DNA of 60,000 nucleotides from Adiantum capillus-veneris (GCA_014529385.2 CM043945.1:140100241-140160240), one strand, 5' to 3'; positions 43,151 through 55,217 are shown, counted from the first letter of the stretch. Notes: a model not told the origin generated them from the sequence alone. Made by a program: numbers and translations.

Positions 43151-44487
43151 CACTATACTGGTAACCTAACAGGACATAAAAGTGTCTTTTCAGGGTTTTG
43201 GGAAAAATTTCCAAAACCATAGTAGATCCACTCATTTTGAAAAATCCTTTCATGAGCTTATAGTTCAAGGACTACTACATATGGGAAAAATGAGAAACTT
43301 GTAAGATTTCTCATCCCTTGGTCACTACAAGCCTCCAAAGTTGATGGACCAGTGCATTTTGTCCAAAACAACAATTTCTTATGGTTGATTGCATATAAAT
43401 GAGAGTGGGGATTTTTGTAGGACATGAAATAAAATGTCCCGTTAACTTCAATGGGTTGGTGATCAAAAAATATGGTTTCTTTTACCTCACCATGTATTTT
43501 GGGCAAAAAAAATAGGTACAAAAAAGTTGCATTTTTGCCATTCTGCAGACCTATCATCAAAGTTTCTATAGTCACGCTCAATACAGATACTATATACATG
43601 TTTTCTTAGTTCCCTTTGGGCTTTTGGATCCGAAAGGAGCCATGGAGCATGTCAAAAGGATAATGGATCTCTTACTAAGTGGAACCTTGGGGACAATGAT
43701 AAAGTGCTAAATACAGCAAACATGAAAAAACTGGGTTTAGCATTATGACCGCTAGAAACCATAGAAACTACTCAAGATCTAGCCAAGTTTGTATTTTATG
43801 ATTAGATATGGTTACTACCTACAAAATACACACAATGGGCCTAAGAAACTAGCCATATTGAGAAAGTTATACTTGCTACTCTACAATGTTTCGTATTCTT
43901 CAACAATCAAAAAACTCAACCATCATCATATACTATGCTATATAGCATATTAGGTCCCCCAAAACTCAAGGAAGATTAGCTTTATGTTATACATTACACT
44001 TATACGATCAAAATTGAATTTGGATATCAAGAAAGCCACCAAAAAAATCATAAAAGTGCTAATTTTGGCCAAAAAAATAGGATTGTGCAATTCTTGTAAG
44101 TTGGTCATAACTTTCAATTTTAACACTTAGCTCTCCCTACAAGCATCAAAACATGTTGAGAACTATGAAGGCTTATCCTCTAGCAATCTAAACCTCACAA
44201 ATATGAAGTTTAGAGTCGTATAGTTGCAAAAATGGAAAAAAAGCCAAAAACAGGACCCGTTTTTTCACATAGTTTAGGTTCAAAAATGTTGTGCAAGAGT
44301 AAAGTTAGTGGTGAAATCAATACTCCAAAAAAAATGTCAAGTTTTCTTCAGCTCATAAGGCAACTTTGTAGATATATAGCATCTAGAAATTCATTTTCAT
44401 ACTCTTCAAATAATTCAAGAAAAATGGTCACTTAACAAGACACAAAAGTGTCCAAGGACATAAAAGTGTCCTGTTACCATTCTAGTG
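43151..44487. mobile_element. 1.34-kb TIR element with TTAA target duplication
   Basis: Flanked by TTAA (43147-43150 and 44488-44491). Left end CACTATACTGGTAAC and right end (reverse complement) CACTAGAATGGTAAC match at 13 of 15, then both have AGGACA, and GGACATAAAAGTGTC repeats lie near both ends in mirror positions. A 4-bp TTAA duplication is typical of piggyBac-type transposons, though CACTA-like termini are not their usual CCC start. No transposase recognised; the 113-codon minus frame at 43258-43599 has no known domain. Probably non-autonomous. Confidence 0.6.
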
Positions 44488-44746
44488 TTAAAATTACGTA
44501 TTTTAGCTTCACACGTAGCTAAAAATTGACTTTTTTGAGGACCAATGGAGCTTCAGATGACCGAACATTGTGCTGTAAAGCACACCGCGACCCTCTGAGT
44601 GATATTCTCATTTTGATCTATCACACACTTTAATCAAAAGATCGATCATTAAAAAACATAAAAAAACGAGTGAAAACGGACTCCTAAAAAAGTAAGCGGT
44701 TAACCTTCGAGGTTATTCACCGACGCTTGTAGGGTGCCAAAGGCAC

Positions 44747-47700
44747 ATGTATCTACGCTTTGGTCGTGTGCTAGAGACGGAGGAACTAGAGAGAATTTTG
44801 ATTTATGCGAGTTCTCAATATCCACCTACCTTAGGTTCCGGGCCCTCGGCGGGGACCCAAGGTAGTACAAACCAAGACCCGAACATAGCGTCTAGTGACT
44901 CTTCCTCTGACTACGATGTCATGGAGGGTTTCCCAATGCTTAATCGCGATAACTCAAGCCAAGACATGCATTCCATGGGCCCGCGGTCCGGGCCGAGCGT
45001 GCTTAGCCGCTTGAAGGAAACCTTTAGTAGAGCCACTCACTCTGAACATGGAGCCAATGATGTAAATGAGGGGGGTGGAAAAGTAAATTCTCATTCATGA
45101 CCAACGTAGACCATATGTCCTTAGATAATGTGCACGTGAATACTCCATTCATTGCACCCCCTGACTCTTTAGAACTATCCCCCTCTGAGGTTATATTACC
45201 TGATGGTGAAGCCTTGCCGGAGTGCAAGAGGTTGAGCGGTATATCCTTGCAGCAAGGGAAAAGGAAATCGAGAGCTTATGCAAGGCGGAGCAATGAAGAG
45301 AGTTAAAAGCTAAAGCCCCTATGTCAATATTCTTGCTAGGAGAGAAATCGAGTGCTCCTGACTTAGTAACCACTAAGGGCCAACCCCTAGAAAGCAACAT
45401 TGCATCTAGCTCAAAGGACACCCCTAGCACCTCAATCCTAGATGGAGTGTTCTTAAATGAGAAATGGGAGTACAAACTACAAATGGAAACTCTAACCGAC
45501 CTATACATAGGTCACACCTATCACGTGGGTTGGTTAGATGTCTTATAATCCACAATGGGTGCTACTAGTGTGGAGGATCAACAACAAAGAGTTTGTGAGA
45601 TCATCCATAGGGTCATTGAGATAGAGAGACAGAACAAGGGGATCAACATGCCTTCAACAGGTCTCATGAGATTCTTGGATACGGGAAAGGCTAAACAACC
45701 GACCTTATCGCAAATGGAGACTCCCCGGGTAAGTCCAATGGATCCCCCATATGTTGTTTCGTAGGGGTCTCGGTGCAATCTGAGCCCACAAGTGATAGCT
45801 TTACCTTTCCAATTCTAGCTCATCTTTCCCTTCATGACACCACGGCTACCATGCCTACCCCAATGATGGGCATGCCAAGAAACATTCCATGGACCTCATT
45901 TGTTAGTTAAGCACCACTACATGGTATCTCAATGCCTGCAACAGTACCTACAAGTGTGTACCAATCGTATGCACCTATGGGTCATCGCACTCATGTAGTC
46001 CCTACCCCTCCCATTGTTTCAACTACCTATGCTCCACAACCACAACACCCAAGCTCTTATTTCCATGGGACTATACTAGCTAGCATTAGCATGTCACATC
46101 CGACTTCTGCTATGCCTAGGGCCACCCATATGAACCTTGGGCCACCACAAGGCAAAACATCGTACCCAACGTGGAACCCAAGGGCTTCCTATGCGCCAAG
46201 CCCAATGCCAATACCTAATTCACATGTAGTATTTAGAGTGGCTTCACCCACGGTGCCTGCTCACTTAGGTGATGTGGCAACATTTTCTCAAGCTATTGGT
46301 CGATCTATTGCTGAGAATATGTGTAACACGCCTAATAGAGAGCCTAGAAGTAAGGCAATATAAATAGCGTAGCTCACACAAAAATTTAGTGGAGACGGGG
46401 ATGTGAGAAAGCACATCGAAGTGTTTGAACAAATATGTGATTCTATAGGAGAACACAATGACCTACATAAGAGTAATGCTCTAAGCCTAACCTTAAGTGG
46501 AAAGGCAGGAGATTGGTATAGAACCCTAAGGGTGGAGGAAAAAATGATTTACCCTACTCTTAGGAGATTGTTCTTAAAAGAATACATACGAGAGGGAGTA
46601 CTTTGGGGTGTAGCCTCTCAGCTCCAGAAAGCCCAACGAGAGGAAGGAGAGTCGGTGAGAGACTTTATTAGTTGCTTGAAGCATTTGAATTCTTGTTGTA
46701 ATCCAAATGAGCGCTTCAATAATAATCAATTGCTTGATAGATTCATTAGGGGATTACGACATGAGGATATCTACAATGGCCTAGTCACTAGAGGTATCAC
46801 AACTTGGGAAGCAGTCAACCACCAATGCGATCCAATTGGAGGATAATTTAATGAATTAAGGAGAAAGAGTGTCTGTTGAGCCTAAATCTATTAGCTCACA
46901 AGCATCAGAGAATCAACCAATGACCCTAAAGCCTATTGCTAAGGAGCCAAAGATATCTGAGATGACTTTAGCAGATCTCACCAAGGCTATTCAAGAGAGT
47001 CTTAGAGACAATCATGCTCCACAAAACAATCCTATGTATCCAAGAAGGGAGCAACAATGGTGCTCAGTATGCTATGGACCGCATAGTACTAGTGAATGCC
47101 CTACTTTTAGAGTAAACTTAAATGGGAATTGCAATGCCTGTGGAAGGTATGGTCATCAAGCTAAGGATTGTATATTTTTTAAGTGCGCGATGGCCAATAG
47201 ACCAACCTTAGCATGGACAAACACACCTTGAGTGCCTGCATTGATGCCGGCCCCACCTCTTGAACAAACAACAAAACATATGGTCCATAGGGCCCAAAAT
47301 GATGTTCAAACAATACCCTTACCACCTCCAATGCTAGGACCCTTACCACATCCGAGAATCACTTCTGTGAATCAAGTGGGTTGTGAGTCATCTATTGCTT
47401 GTTTGGAAGATATGAGTCATCTATTGCTTGTTTGGAAGGCCGTGAGGAAGATATGGACCCTAATATTTCCTATGGGATGGATGTGCTTGAATAAAGTCCA
47501 CAATACTACATGGAGGACTATTGGGAACAAGTCAAACCTGTCTATCAAGTAGCTGCTCTTACTGCAAGAGGCCAAAATATGAAGGACACTACTAAGATAC
47601 CACCTCTTCAATGCTATGAGTGTGGAGGTCCACATCGTGTAGCTGAGTGTCCTATTAGGCTACAAAAGATTGCCACACTAATGCAAACCAATCAAGAGAG

Positions 47701-47935
47701 CACGTCTACAATGCCGATACTCATGTGTAATCAATGTGGCATAGATCAATTGATTGCCCAATGTTCAAATAATCCAAATTCACTGAAGATCACGCCATTA
47801 AACTTGATTGAAGTTATTGAGGAGCCATCACAAAGTACACATGTGGTACTAGTAAACGTACTCACACGATCGATGCTCCAAAAACAAAATTATATTCTTG
47901 AGGAAAGAGACACGACATCAATTGCCCAATCTTAG
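44747..47935 (+). pseudogene. gag: E Gag with multiple zinc knuckles
   Basis: Begins near 44747 (MYLRFGRVLETEEL) with Ser/Gly-rich sequence, then a Pro-rich part (45932-46340) and the Gag domain at 46380-46846 (HIEVFEQICDSIG, GKAGDWYRTL, LKEYIREG, LLDRFIRGLRH). Four knuckle-like motifs follow: CSVCYGPHSTSEC and CYECGGPHRVAEC (three residues between C and H), the canonical CNACGRYGHQAKDC, and CNQCGIDQLIAQC without histidine. At least six frame breaks. The true start codon is uncertain. Confidence 0.82.
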
Positions 47936-49121
47936 AAAAAGAAGAAAACACAAAGGAAGAGATTGCAAAAAGCAGCGAAGTGAGACCCCAGTTCAAAGAA
48001 CCACATAGGGACTGGTGATGACCCCGTATATATGAACGACGCTGAAGAGGATTCTGATTCAGGTGAAACCATGGAGACCAAAATGACCACTAAGATAGAA
48101 ACCAACAAGGAAGATCTTCATGAGTCACAATGGCCAAGATCCAAGAAGAAGATAGGAACTTATCCAAACCCTACACAGGAGATTGAGCGAGTCAAGCAAT
48201 TAAGGAGTTTGGCAGAAGATACCCAAAGGGATCTAGAACCAGCACCTAGGCAGATTCGATTACAGACGCCGTATTCCCTACGCAACAACAACCTCACCAA
48301 GTCCATAGACCCTTAGCCATACCTAGTGTCATCCAAGAAGAAAGTGACTTAAAGTCATGGGAAAGTGGCCGTACTCACTTCTTGATGGAAAGAATGTTTA
48401 CATAGGGACTACTTGATCCTATCGAAGAAATGGAGATCCCATCTTCCCCACGTCAAGGGACTGAAGCCCAAAAGGTTCCGTATAACATTGCCAAATTGAT
48501 GGATTTCATGTCTTTAGAAGTTAGAACCACCATCATGTCCAAACTATATAAAGACCCTGATCTAGTCTCAGCTCTTCGATCCTTCCTCAATGGAGAACTA
48601 AGGTTTGGGCTACCACAATTTGCACAGATGGATGGAGCTGGAGAGATGCCAATAGAGGAAGAACACTTAGATCCACAACGGAACCTAGATGAGAATCTTG
48701 TTGTAGAAATACCTGTTAACAAGTTGGGACAATACTTTGAGGGTGATGAATCCTATGCGACCATACCAATCACTACTAAGGGATTAACTGTGAAGGGAAT
48801 CCTTGATGGTGGTGTTGGGGTTAGCATTGTGACTAATGGGAAACTATGGGAAGACCTCACCTTGCGACCACAACCATAGTAGTGAAGATGGCCAATGGGT
48901 CTATTGTTAAACCTATTGGGATGCTAGAAGATCTCAGGATCAAGGTCTTTGGACATAAATTAAGGGTTACCTTAATTGTTATGGATTTCTCCAAGCACAC
49001 TATGGCATCGGAGATGATCTTAGGACGTCCTTTCATGAGGGAAGCAAAAATGGTGCATGACTGGTCTAAAAACCATGTCTACTACAGTTCCAAGATTCTG
49101 TCATTAGAGTGGATCTTGTAA
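47936..49121 (+). pseudogene. pol: E first protease domain
   Basis: After an acidic/basic linker (48032-48316), frame 48430-48879 reads NKLGQYFEGDESYATIPITT and GILDGGVGVSIVTNGKLW, the retropepsin-like strand with DGG. A frameshift near 48878 leads to ANGSIVKPIGMLEDLRIKVF and MILGRPFMREAKMV in the frame 48846-49121. Complete domain but broken. Confidence 0.85.
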
Positions 49122-51560
49122 CTGATCGAGCACATCCTCTAGGAAACAAGTTTATAATTGATCATAGGTCTGACACCACAGTTCACTCGGCCCCATTGCA
49201 GTATTGTTACACGTATAAAGCGGACACTGATGTTGGGGAAGATTCTCCTTATATGGATGCACTACCTGGGATGACTGAGTCGGACATTGTGGATTGGGTC
49301 CACCTAGCAGCAACCATAGACACTTGGGGAAATAGGGGGATGACCTGGGTAACATCTGAGGGAGATGAAATGCCACCACTCGTACCCTTAAATATGCTAG
49401 AAGCAATGCATATAGCTTATGATAACCTACAAGATGAAGGTTTGATTGGCATTGGAACCAGTAGCGCCTCACAAGACTATAGCCCACACGATTTGGGGTC
49501 AGAATCATCAATTGAAATTGACTCTGAGGAAAAAGAATCTGAGTTAAATCTTAGTGCAAATGTGGGGAAAAACCATTCAGGGCCCAGTGGTACCCTAGAT
49601 GACAATCTATCCAAGGGAGCAGAAGACACAAGTAGTGATTCACTAGTGACTCTTCACTAGAGATCGGCCCCAATCAAAAATTAAACAAGAAGAGTAAGAG
49701 ATATAAGAGGCAACGATATCGAGAAAATGTGCATGCTAGAATAAATGAAAAGAAATCTATCACAGAATGGCTTAATTATATAGGGGCATGTGATGCTCAT
49801 CGGAAGTTGGTAGATAACTCGGGTGAATACCTTCAAAGCGTTATGTGGTGTAGTCCACAACCCATTGACATCGCACACCTAGAGGCTACAAAGAAGCCAA
49901 AGTTGAGCCGTACCGTAAGGAGACGACAAAATCAAGATTTAGCTCAACAACAAAAGGAATCGAAAGTGAAATCAGAGTCCACAGAACAACACGACCCCAC
50001 AAACTTACACCCTGCACCTGAACATTTCAAATCCTATACCACAGAGGAACGTAAGGTTGTGTATAAAAAGGCTCAAATAAAACCTATCGATGGGAGCAAT
50101 GGAGTCTATGACAGTCCAGCGATAGTTAAGGAAATAGAGTTAGCATACCCAAGAGAAGAGTCCAAACCTGTTTTCATTGCCCAAGATCTGACAGAGACTG
50201 AGGAGTGTGTACTTAAAGAACTTCTCAAGGAATTCAGGGATATATTTTCCTGGAAATGTCATGATATGACAGGTGTTCCACCTTCCGTGGTGCAACACAC
50301 AATCCCCATGAATAGCATGGCTAAACCAGTTCAGCAACGAACCTACCCAATGAATCCTAAATATGCAAAAGATCGTTCAAGAAGAGATTGAAAAGCTTGT
50401 GGAATGCGGATTCATATACCCTATTGAGCACTCATAATGGGTGCTCCAATAGTGATTGTGCCAAAAAAAAAGGGAAACTCAGAGTGTGCGTGGATCTCAA
50501 GAAGGTCAACGCCGCCACTAGGAGGGACCATTACCCCTTGCCATATTCAGAACATGTGCTTGAAAGAGTTGCAGGGAAGGAAGCTTATAGATTTTTAGAT
50601 GGGTATTTGGGTACAATCAAATCACAATTGTGCTGGAGGACCAAGCTAAAACAGCCTTTATAACCAAATTTGGAGTGTTCGTATTTCGTGTTATGGCTTT
50701 TGGCTTAACCAATGCCCCTGCTACCTTTTAAAGATTAATAAACACTGCTTTTAGAGAATATTTGAGGGAGTTTTGTGAAGATTTATTAGATGACCTTTGT
50801 GTTTATTCCTCTTGGAAAGAACATCTATCATGCTTACAAAAAGTGTTTGAGAAGTGTAGTTTGTATTGCATCTCCTTAAACCCTTTCAAATGCCAATTTT
50901 GGGTTAACCATGGAGTCATTTTAAGGCATATAGTGTCCAAAAATGGGATTTCCACAGATGAGAGAAAAATTAAAGCCATTTCTGAATTGCCACCACTTAC
51001 AAACTATAAAGGAGTTCAAAGGTTCATGGGCCATGTTGGTTATTACCGACAATTTATTTTAAACTTTGCTGAGATAGCTCATCCTTTGTACAAGATTCTT
51101 ATTGAGTTTCAATGGACTGCAGAGTGTGACCATGCTTATGAGTCATTGAAAAATACCTTGACTAGCGCTCCTATTCTACGAGTGCCTGATTGGAATATAA
51201 TTTTCCATGTGCATATTGATGCATCGAATTTTGCTATTGGGTGTGTTCTAGCTCAACCAGGAGAACATAAACTGGACTACCCCATTAGCTTTGCAAGTCG
51301 TCAATTGAATGATGCCGAGAGAAACTACACCACTACAGAGCGAGAAGGTTTAGGTATGATTTATGCAGTGAAGAAGTTTCGCTACTACCTTCTGGCCACA
51401 AGTTTGTGTTCTATGTTGATCATCAAGCCTTGTTGTATCTAGTAAATAAACCTTGTTCCACGGGAAGAATTACACGGTGGTTGTTAATTCTCCTTGAGTT
51501 TGATTTTATTGTTGTGGTGAGACCTGGTAAAAGACATGTCCTGGCGGATCATTTGTCTCG
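49122..51560 (+). pseudogene. pol: E reverse transcriptase and RNase H
   Basis: A low-complexity linker precedes ECVLKELLKEFRDIFSWKC (about 50200). RT motifs: [46 protein letters not shown] (other frame, 50680), polymerase LLDDLCVYSS near 50790. RNase H keeps its acids: D in HVHIDASNFAIG, E in TTTEREGLGMIY, D in FYVDHQALLYL, D in VLADHLSRI. Frameshifts near 50390, 50610, 50670 and 51410. Confidence 0.9.
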
Positions 51561-52999
51561 CATACCCAATAGTGAAGCCCCTACTGGAGTCGATGATGAG
51601 TTTCCTGATACTTATCTATTCCTAGTCGAAACCATACCTGAATGGAGTGGGAAGATTGTGAACTTTCTAGTTAATGGTTTTCCACCCAAAGAGCTTCGTA
51701 AAGACATAACTCGAAAACTGTTAAAAGAATGTGAACCTTACTCTCTCATTGCAGGAACTCTCTACAGGCTAGGGAAGGATGATATTCTTAGACGTTGTGC
51801 CCATGAGGATGAGTATTTATACATACTGCAAGTAGCCCACATGGGTATAGCCGGAGGACATTTCTCAGGGGAACTAACAGCTAGAAAGGTGTTGCAATCA
51901 GGCTATTGGTGGCCTACCTTATTCAAGGATGCATCACTTTTTGCAAAAGGATGTGATGAATGCCAACGTTACAAGATCACACAATGAAAGGATAGGATGC
52001 CCTTACATCCTGTTAAAGTGACTCAACCATTTGAAAAATGGAGTTTGGACTTTGTAGGCCCAATGAGTCCGACAGCTCGTAGCACTCAATCTCAATATAT
52101 TATCTTTGCCACTGACTATGTGACAAAGTGGGCGGAAGCCAAGGCAACATGTAAGGTCGATGCGAAATCAACTGCCAAGTTTCTCTTTGAGAACATTATT
52201 ACAAGATTTGGTTGTCCCTTTGAGATTGTAAGTGACAATGGTACTAAATGGAGTAATAAAAGAACTCACTACCAACTTTATGATAGCTCACCATAAGTCC
52301 ACACCTTATTATCCACAAGTAAATGGTCAAGTTGAGAGCACCAACAAGACCTTAATCTCTATCTTAACCAAAATGGTAGAAGCTTATCGCACAGATTGGG
52401 ATTTAAAGCTGACATCAGCTCTATGGGCTTATCGTATAGCATACAAAGTTGCCATTAACTGCACACCGTTTAAGATGGTGTATGGCCAAGAAGCGGTTAT
52501 GCCATGGGAGTTTGTCGTTCCTAGTCTTCAAATAGCTTCTCAAGAAGGTTGGGATGGTAACCTCTTAGTTGAGCGATTATATATCCTTGAAAGGCTAGAT
52601 GAAGAGAGACAATTAGCTGTGCAAAATGCACTTGTAGAGAAAGATAGGAGGAAGAAATGGTTTGACCGTCATCTAAAGAACAAAGATATCAATGTTGGTG
52701 ATAAAGTCCTTATGTATGGAGTGCGTAACAAAAGGAAAAAGTTGAAATATGCGGCAAAAGGACCATATAGAGTATGTGAGATCACCCCCCAAGGAACCAT
52801 TCGTGTGGAGACTCTTGATGGAGTTGAAACCATTGGATTCTTCAATGGGAGCAAATTTAAAAGATACTATGATCCTTTAAGCCAAGAGGAGCTACGTGCC
52901 ATCCATACAAAAAAGGCAGCCAAGGCACAAACAGAATTGAAGAAGATACAAGCTCAAGCTAAGGCTAAGGAGCGACAACAATGCATAAGACGAAAATGA
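51561..52999 (+). pseudogene. pol: E integrase
   Basis: HHCC finger (HMGIAGGHFSGE...CDECQRYK), D in WSLDFVGPMSP, D in FEIVSDNGTKWSN, E in YYPQVNGQVESTNKTL. GPY module KGPYRVCEITPQGTIRVE and a Lys/Ala/Gln-rich tail (KKAAKAQTELKKIQAQAK). A stop at 51985-51987 and a frameshift near 52250. The frame from 52232 ends with TGA 52997-52999 and stays open, apart from single stops, to 54250. Confidence 0.92.
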
Positions 53000-54250
53000 G
53001 AGGCTAACCTTGGAGCCACACGTGCATTCCACGTTGAAACCGACAAGGATTGGTTGGACTCTGACACACCTCTATGATACCCTATTGAGCTAAACAACAC
53101 CTATAGAAAAGTGTTATATAACGCCTTATTGGACACGGGTGCTAAATATAATCTGCTATCATATGGGGTGTGGTGTCAGTTAGGGAAGCCACCTTTATCT
53201 GAGAGTATTATCCAAGTCAAGGGTGTCAACAAGAAAAAAACTTCGGTTTTTGGAATCTGGCACACTTATGTCCGTTATGACAATGGGGTTGTAGCTCAAG
53301 ACTTTTTGGTCATGCCTGTTGGAACTATGGAGGGTAATGTAAACCTAGGACGCACGTGGATGATAGCAACCAAATGCACTATTGATTGGGGGACAGGGGG
53401 TGTCACAACACAGTAACTAACTCTTAGCCCTGCCACTCAAGCCATAGTCCCTGCGATATTCCCTCTTAAGGAAATAAAACCCAAAACATTGCATGTCGAA
53501 GAGGTTGAACCATATGTCCCCATAGCCCAACTCTCTAGAGCTTCAACTAATGTAGTTGAAATAAAGCTTGAGACACACAAGACCCATCCCAATATAGCAA
53601 AGAAAACATACAAGTGGTTCCCTAAAGCTTCTTTAGCAACCATAGCCAGTGCTAAAAGACAGGAGCTTGGTAAGAGACGTCCCATTAGCCCCAAGAAATA
53701 TAAGGAAACGTTGCGTTGGATTCCTAAAAAACTTTTGGAAGCCCAAGGCTACTATCAAGGAAATGATCAAATCTGGTTGCCAAAACGTAGATTGTGTTCT
53801 TAACTGTCACCTGACCCATGTGAGCTCAATCCTGTGGCTCCAAAACAAATTGAATATCGTGGAAAGGAAAAAATCACGGAATGCTACACATCTGATCCAG
53901 AGCTAGTTTGGGTACCAAAGAAAGAACCATTTGTTCCACCTAGCTTAGGAACAACGAAATCAAATGAAGCTTCTTGCTCTTTGTGTAGTTCTTATACGGA
54001 AATAGAAGCTTCAACACAACCTCCACCTACCATTGTAAATATCCATACAAGCAAGAAAGAGTTTGCACCTCCCGTTGTAAGTTCACCACCTACAACAATG
54101 TTGCAAATAAAATCATGGGAGAGTACCTTACCACCCTTGCAACTAGATGAAACGCATAGGGCAGTTGAAAACTATTGGTTAAAGCCTTCACCCATAACAA
54201 CTTGGAACAATTGGTTTCAAAAGGTGACGACATCATTCCAAAAGGTATAA
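53000..54250 (+). pseudogene. E post-integrase domain: second protease-like unit and WxPK repeats
   Basis: In the same frame as integrase from 52232 to 54250, broken only by stops at 52997-52999, 53075-53077, 53414-53416 and 53801-53803. First part (53111-53410): YNALLDTGAKYNLLSYGVW with a canonical D-T-G-A, later NVNLGRTWMIATKCTIDWG as in retropepsin C-terminal strands. Second part: four W-x-P-K motifs at 53614 (WFPK), 53717 (WIPK), 53774 (WLPK) and 53909 (WVPK), then Pro/Ser-rich sequence ending 8 bp before the PPT. Looks like an ancestral extension of Pol or a separate 3' protein. An env-like identity is not supported: no membrane segments. Confidence 0.7.
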
Positions 54251-54257
54251 TCTACCC

Positions 54258-54271
54258 AAGGAAGGGGGGAG
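54258..54271 (+). other. E polypurine tract
   Basis: AAGGAAGGGGGGAG directly before TGTTTGATTG. The core matches the tract at 56112-56127 on the other strand. Confidence 0.85.
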
Positions 54272-54500
54272 TGTTTGATTGCTGACATCCATCATTCACT
54301 TTCTTCCCTCTCAACCTTCCTCCCTGACCTCTCAATATCCAATCTTAGGGAATGTATATATAAAGCCTTATACTCACAAAAACAAGATAAAAAAGTAAAA
54401 GAGCAAGAGCCTCATAACACAAAATCATAAAAACACATTATGCACAAGAATGCGACCCTTGTAATATTTGCACTCTAACCATCATCTATTTGGGTGTACA
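54272..54500 (+). repeat. E 3' LTR (end uncertain)
   Basis: Begins TGTTTGATTGCTGACATCC after the PPT. TATA-like TATATATAAA at 54355-54364. The end at TGGGTGTACA (54500) is a guess; no second copy is present to define it. Confidence 0.6.
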
Positions 54501-54503
54501 GAT

Positions 54504-54926
54504 ATGGCTAGTACGCTAGAGTCATCCACTCTTGACTTAGGTGAGAGGTACTCTCGTTGCTTTTCACAAATGTTTCACATGGTCTTTCTGGTGCTTGCGT
54601 GTGAATGGGATTTGATAGGTACGCTAGCATGTGAGAGGAATTTCGAGGAGTTAGAATGGCTGATACGTGTCTTGACCACGACTGATCCATACTTAGTAAA
54701 GAGTGTATCTCCCATTGCACAAGCCTATCCTTTTGACCAAGATGACTATAGGTGTCTAGTGACCTTCTTAGTAAACATTGGTGCCTCTGATGATGAAGAA
54801 GATTTACATGATTATATGGATGGCACATATGGTCTCATGGATGATGACTTTGTTTTTCTCGATGACAAGGATAGGGGTTTAGCCTTAGGGTTTCCCCCCA
54901 ATCTCTACAATATACTATTCCCTTGA
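54504..54926 (+). CDS. 140-codon acidic ORF, unknown
   Basis: Complete frame from ATG 54504 (MASTLESSTLDLGERYSR) to TGA 54924-54926, with a hydrophobic stretch MFHMVFLVLACEWDLIGTL and a strongly acidic C-terminus (SDDEEDLHDYMDGTYGLMDD). About 150 bp downstream of a TATA-like box in the E LTR. No family recognised. It could be in a longer E LTR, belong to a family X element whose fragment lies next to it (55000-55217), or be a host fragment. Confidence 0.4.
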   Translation: MASTLESSTLDLGERYSRCFSQMFHMVFLVLACEWDLIGTLACERNFEELEWLIRVLTTTDPYLVKSVSPIAQAYPFDQDDYRCLVTFLVNIGASDDEEDLHDYMDGTYGLMDDDFVFLDDKDRGLALGFPPNLYNILFP

Positions 54927-54999
54927 CTCTCTAGGAAAAGTGTAAATAATTAGGTTAGGGCTTCTTATGTTTTCTAATTGTGTTCAATAAGTGTTGGTA

Positions 55000-55217
55000 C
55001 CTTTTCCCACTGATGTGCCTCCTAGAGGTATTCTTTGTGTTTCCTAGTGTGTACAGGAACGTGTTGTTGTGGTTAGGATTTGGACCTTCATGGAATCTTT
55101 CTCTCATTCACACTTCAAATCAAGCTCGACCATCAACACAAACAGGTGTTTCTTGTCCATTAACATTGTCCCTTATCTTTTTGCATCCATGTTTGTCTGC
55201 TTTAATTGTGATTGGTA
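55000..55217 (+). repeat. Fragment shared with 59666-59884 (inverted)
   Basis: About 218 bp, CCTTTTCCCACTGATGTGCC through GTGATTGGTA, matching the reverse complement of 59666-59884. It ends exactly where the G LTR starts. The other copy lies inside a family X element, so this is probably a family X fragment. Confidence 0.85.

Larger units (their letters stand above)
44747..54500 (+). mobile_element. E, Ty3/gypsy element with extended pol
   Basis: Plus-strand order Gag with several zinc knuckles, PR, RT, RNase H, IN, then a further protease-like domain, PPT and the start of a 3' LTR. Integrase lacks a chromodomain, and the sequence resembles non-chromovirus plant gypsy elements. Its 5' LTR is not found: the family X LTR upstream has different termini and PPT. 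Many stops and frameshifts make it inactive. Confidence 0.85.

Noticed and set aside
43258-43599. 113-codon minus frame within the TTAA element as a possible transposase.
   Set aside because: No DDE/DDD pattern or other domain visible; too short and AT-rich.
53000-54250. Envelope-like gene after integrase of E.
   Set aside because: No signal peptide or membrane segment; the DTGA and LGRTWM motifs fit a protease-like fold better.
42063-54500. Treating the family X LTR plus PBS as the 5' end of element E.
   Set aside because: E's 3' LTR starts TGTTTGATTG after AAGGAAGGGGGGAG, whereas X LTRs start TGTTAACCC after CAAGAAGGGGGCA; the termini do not match.
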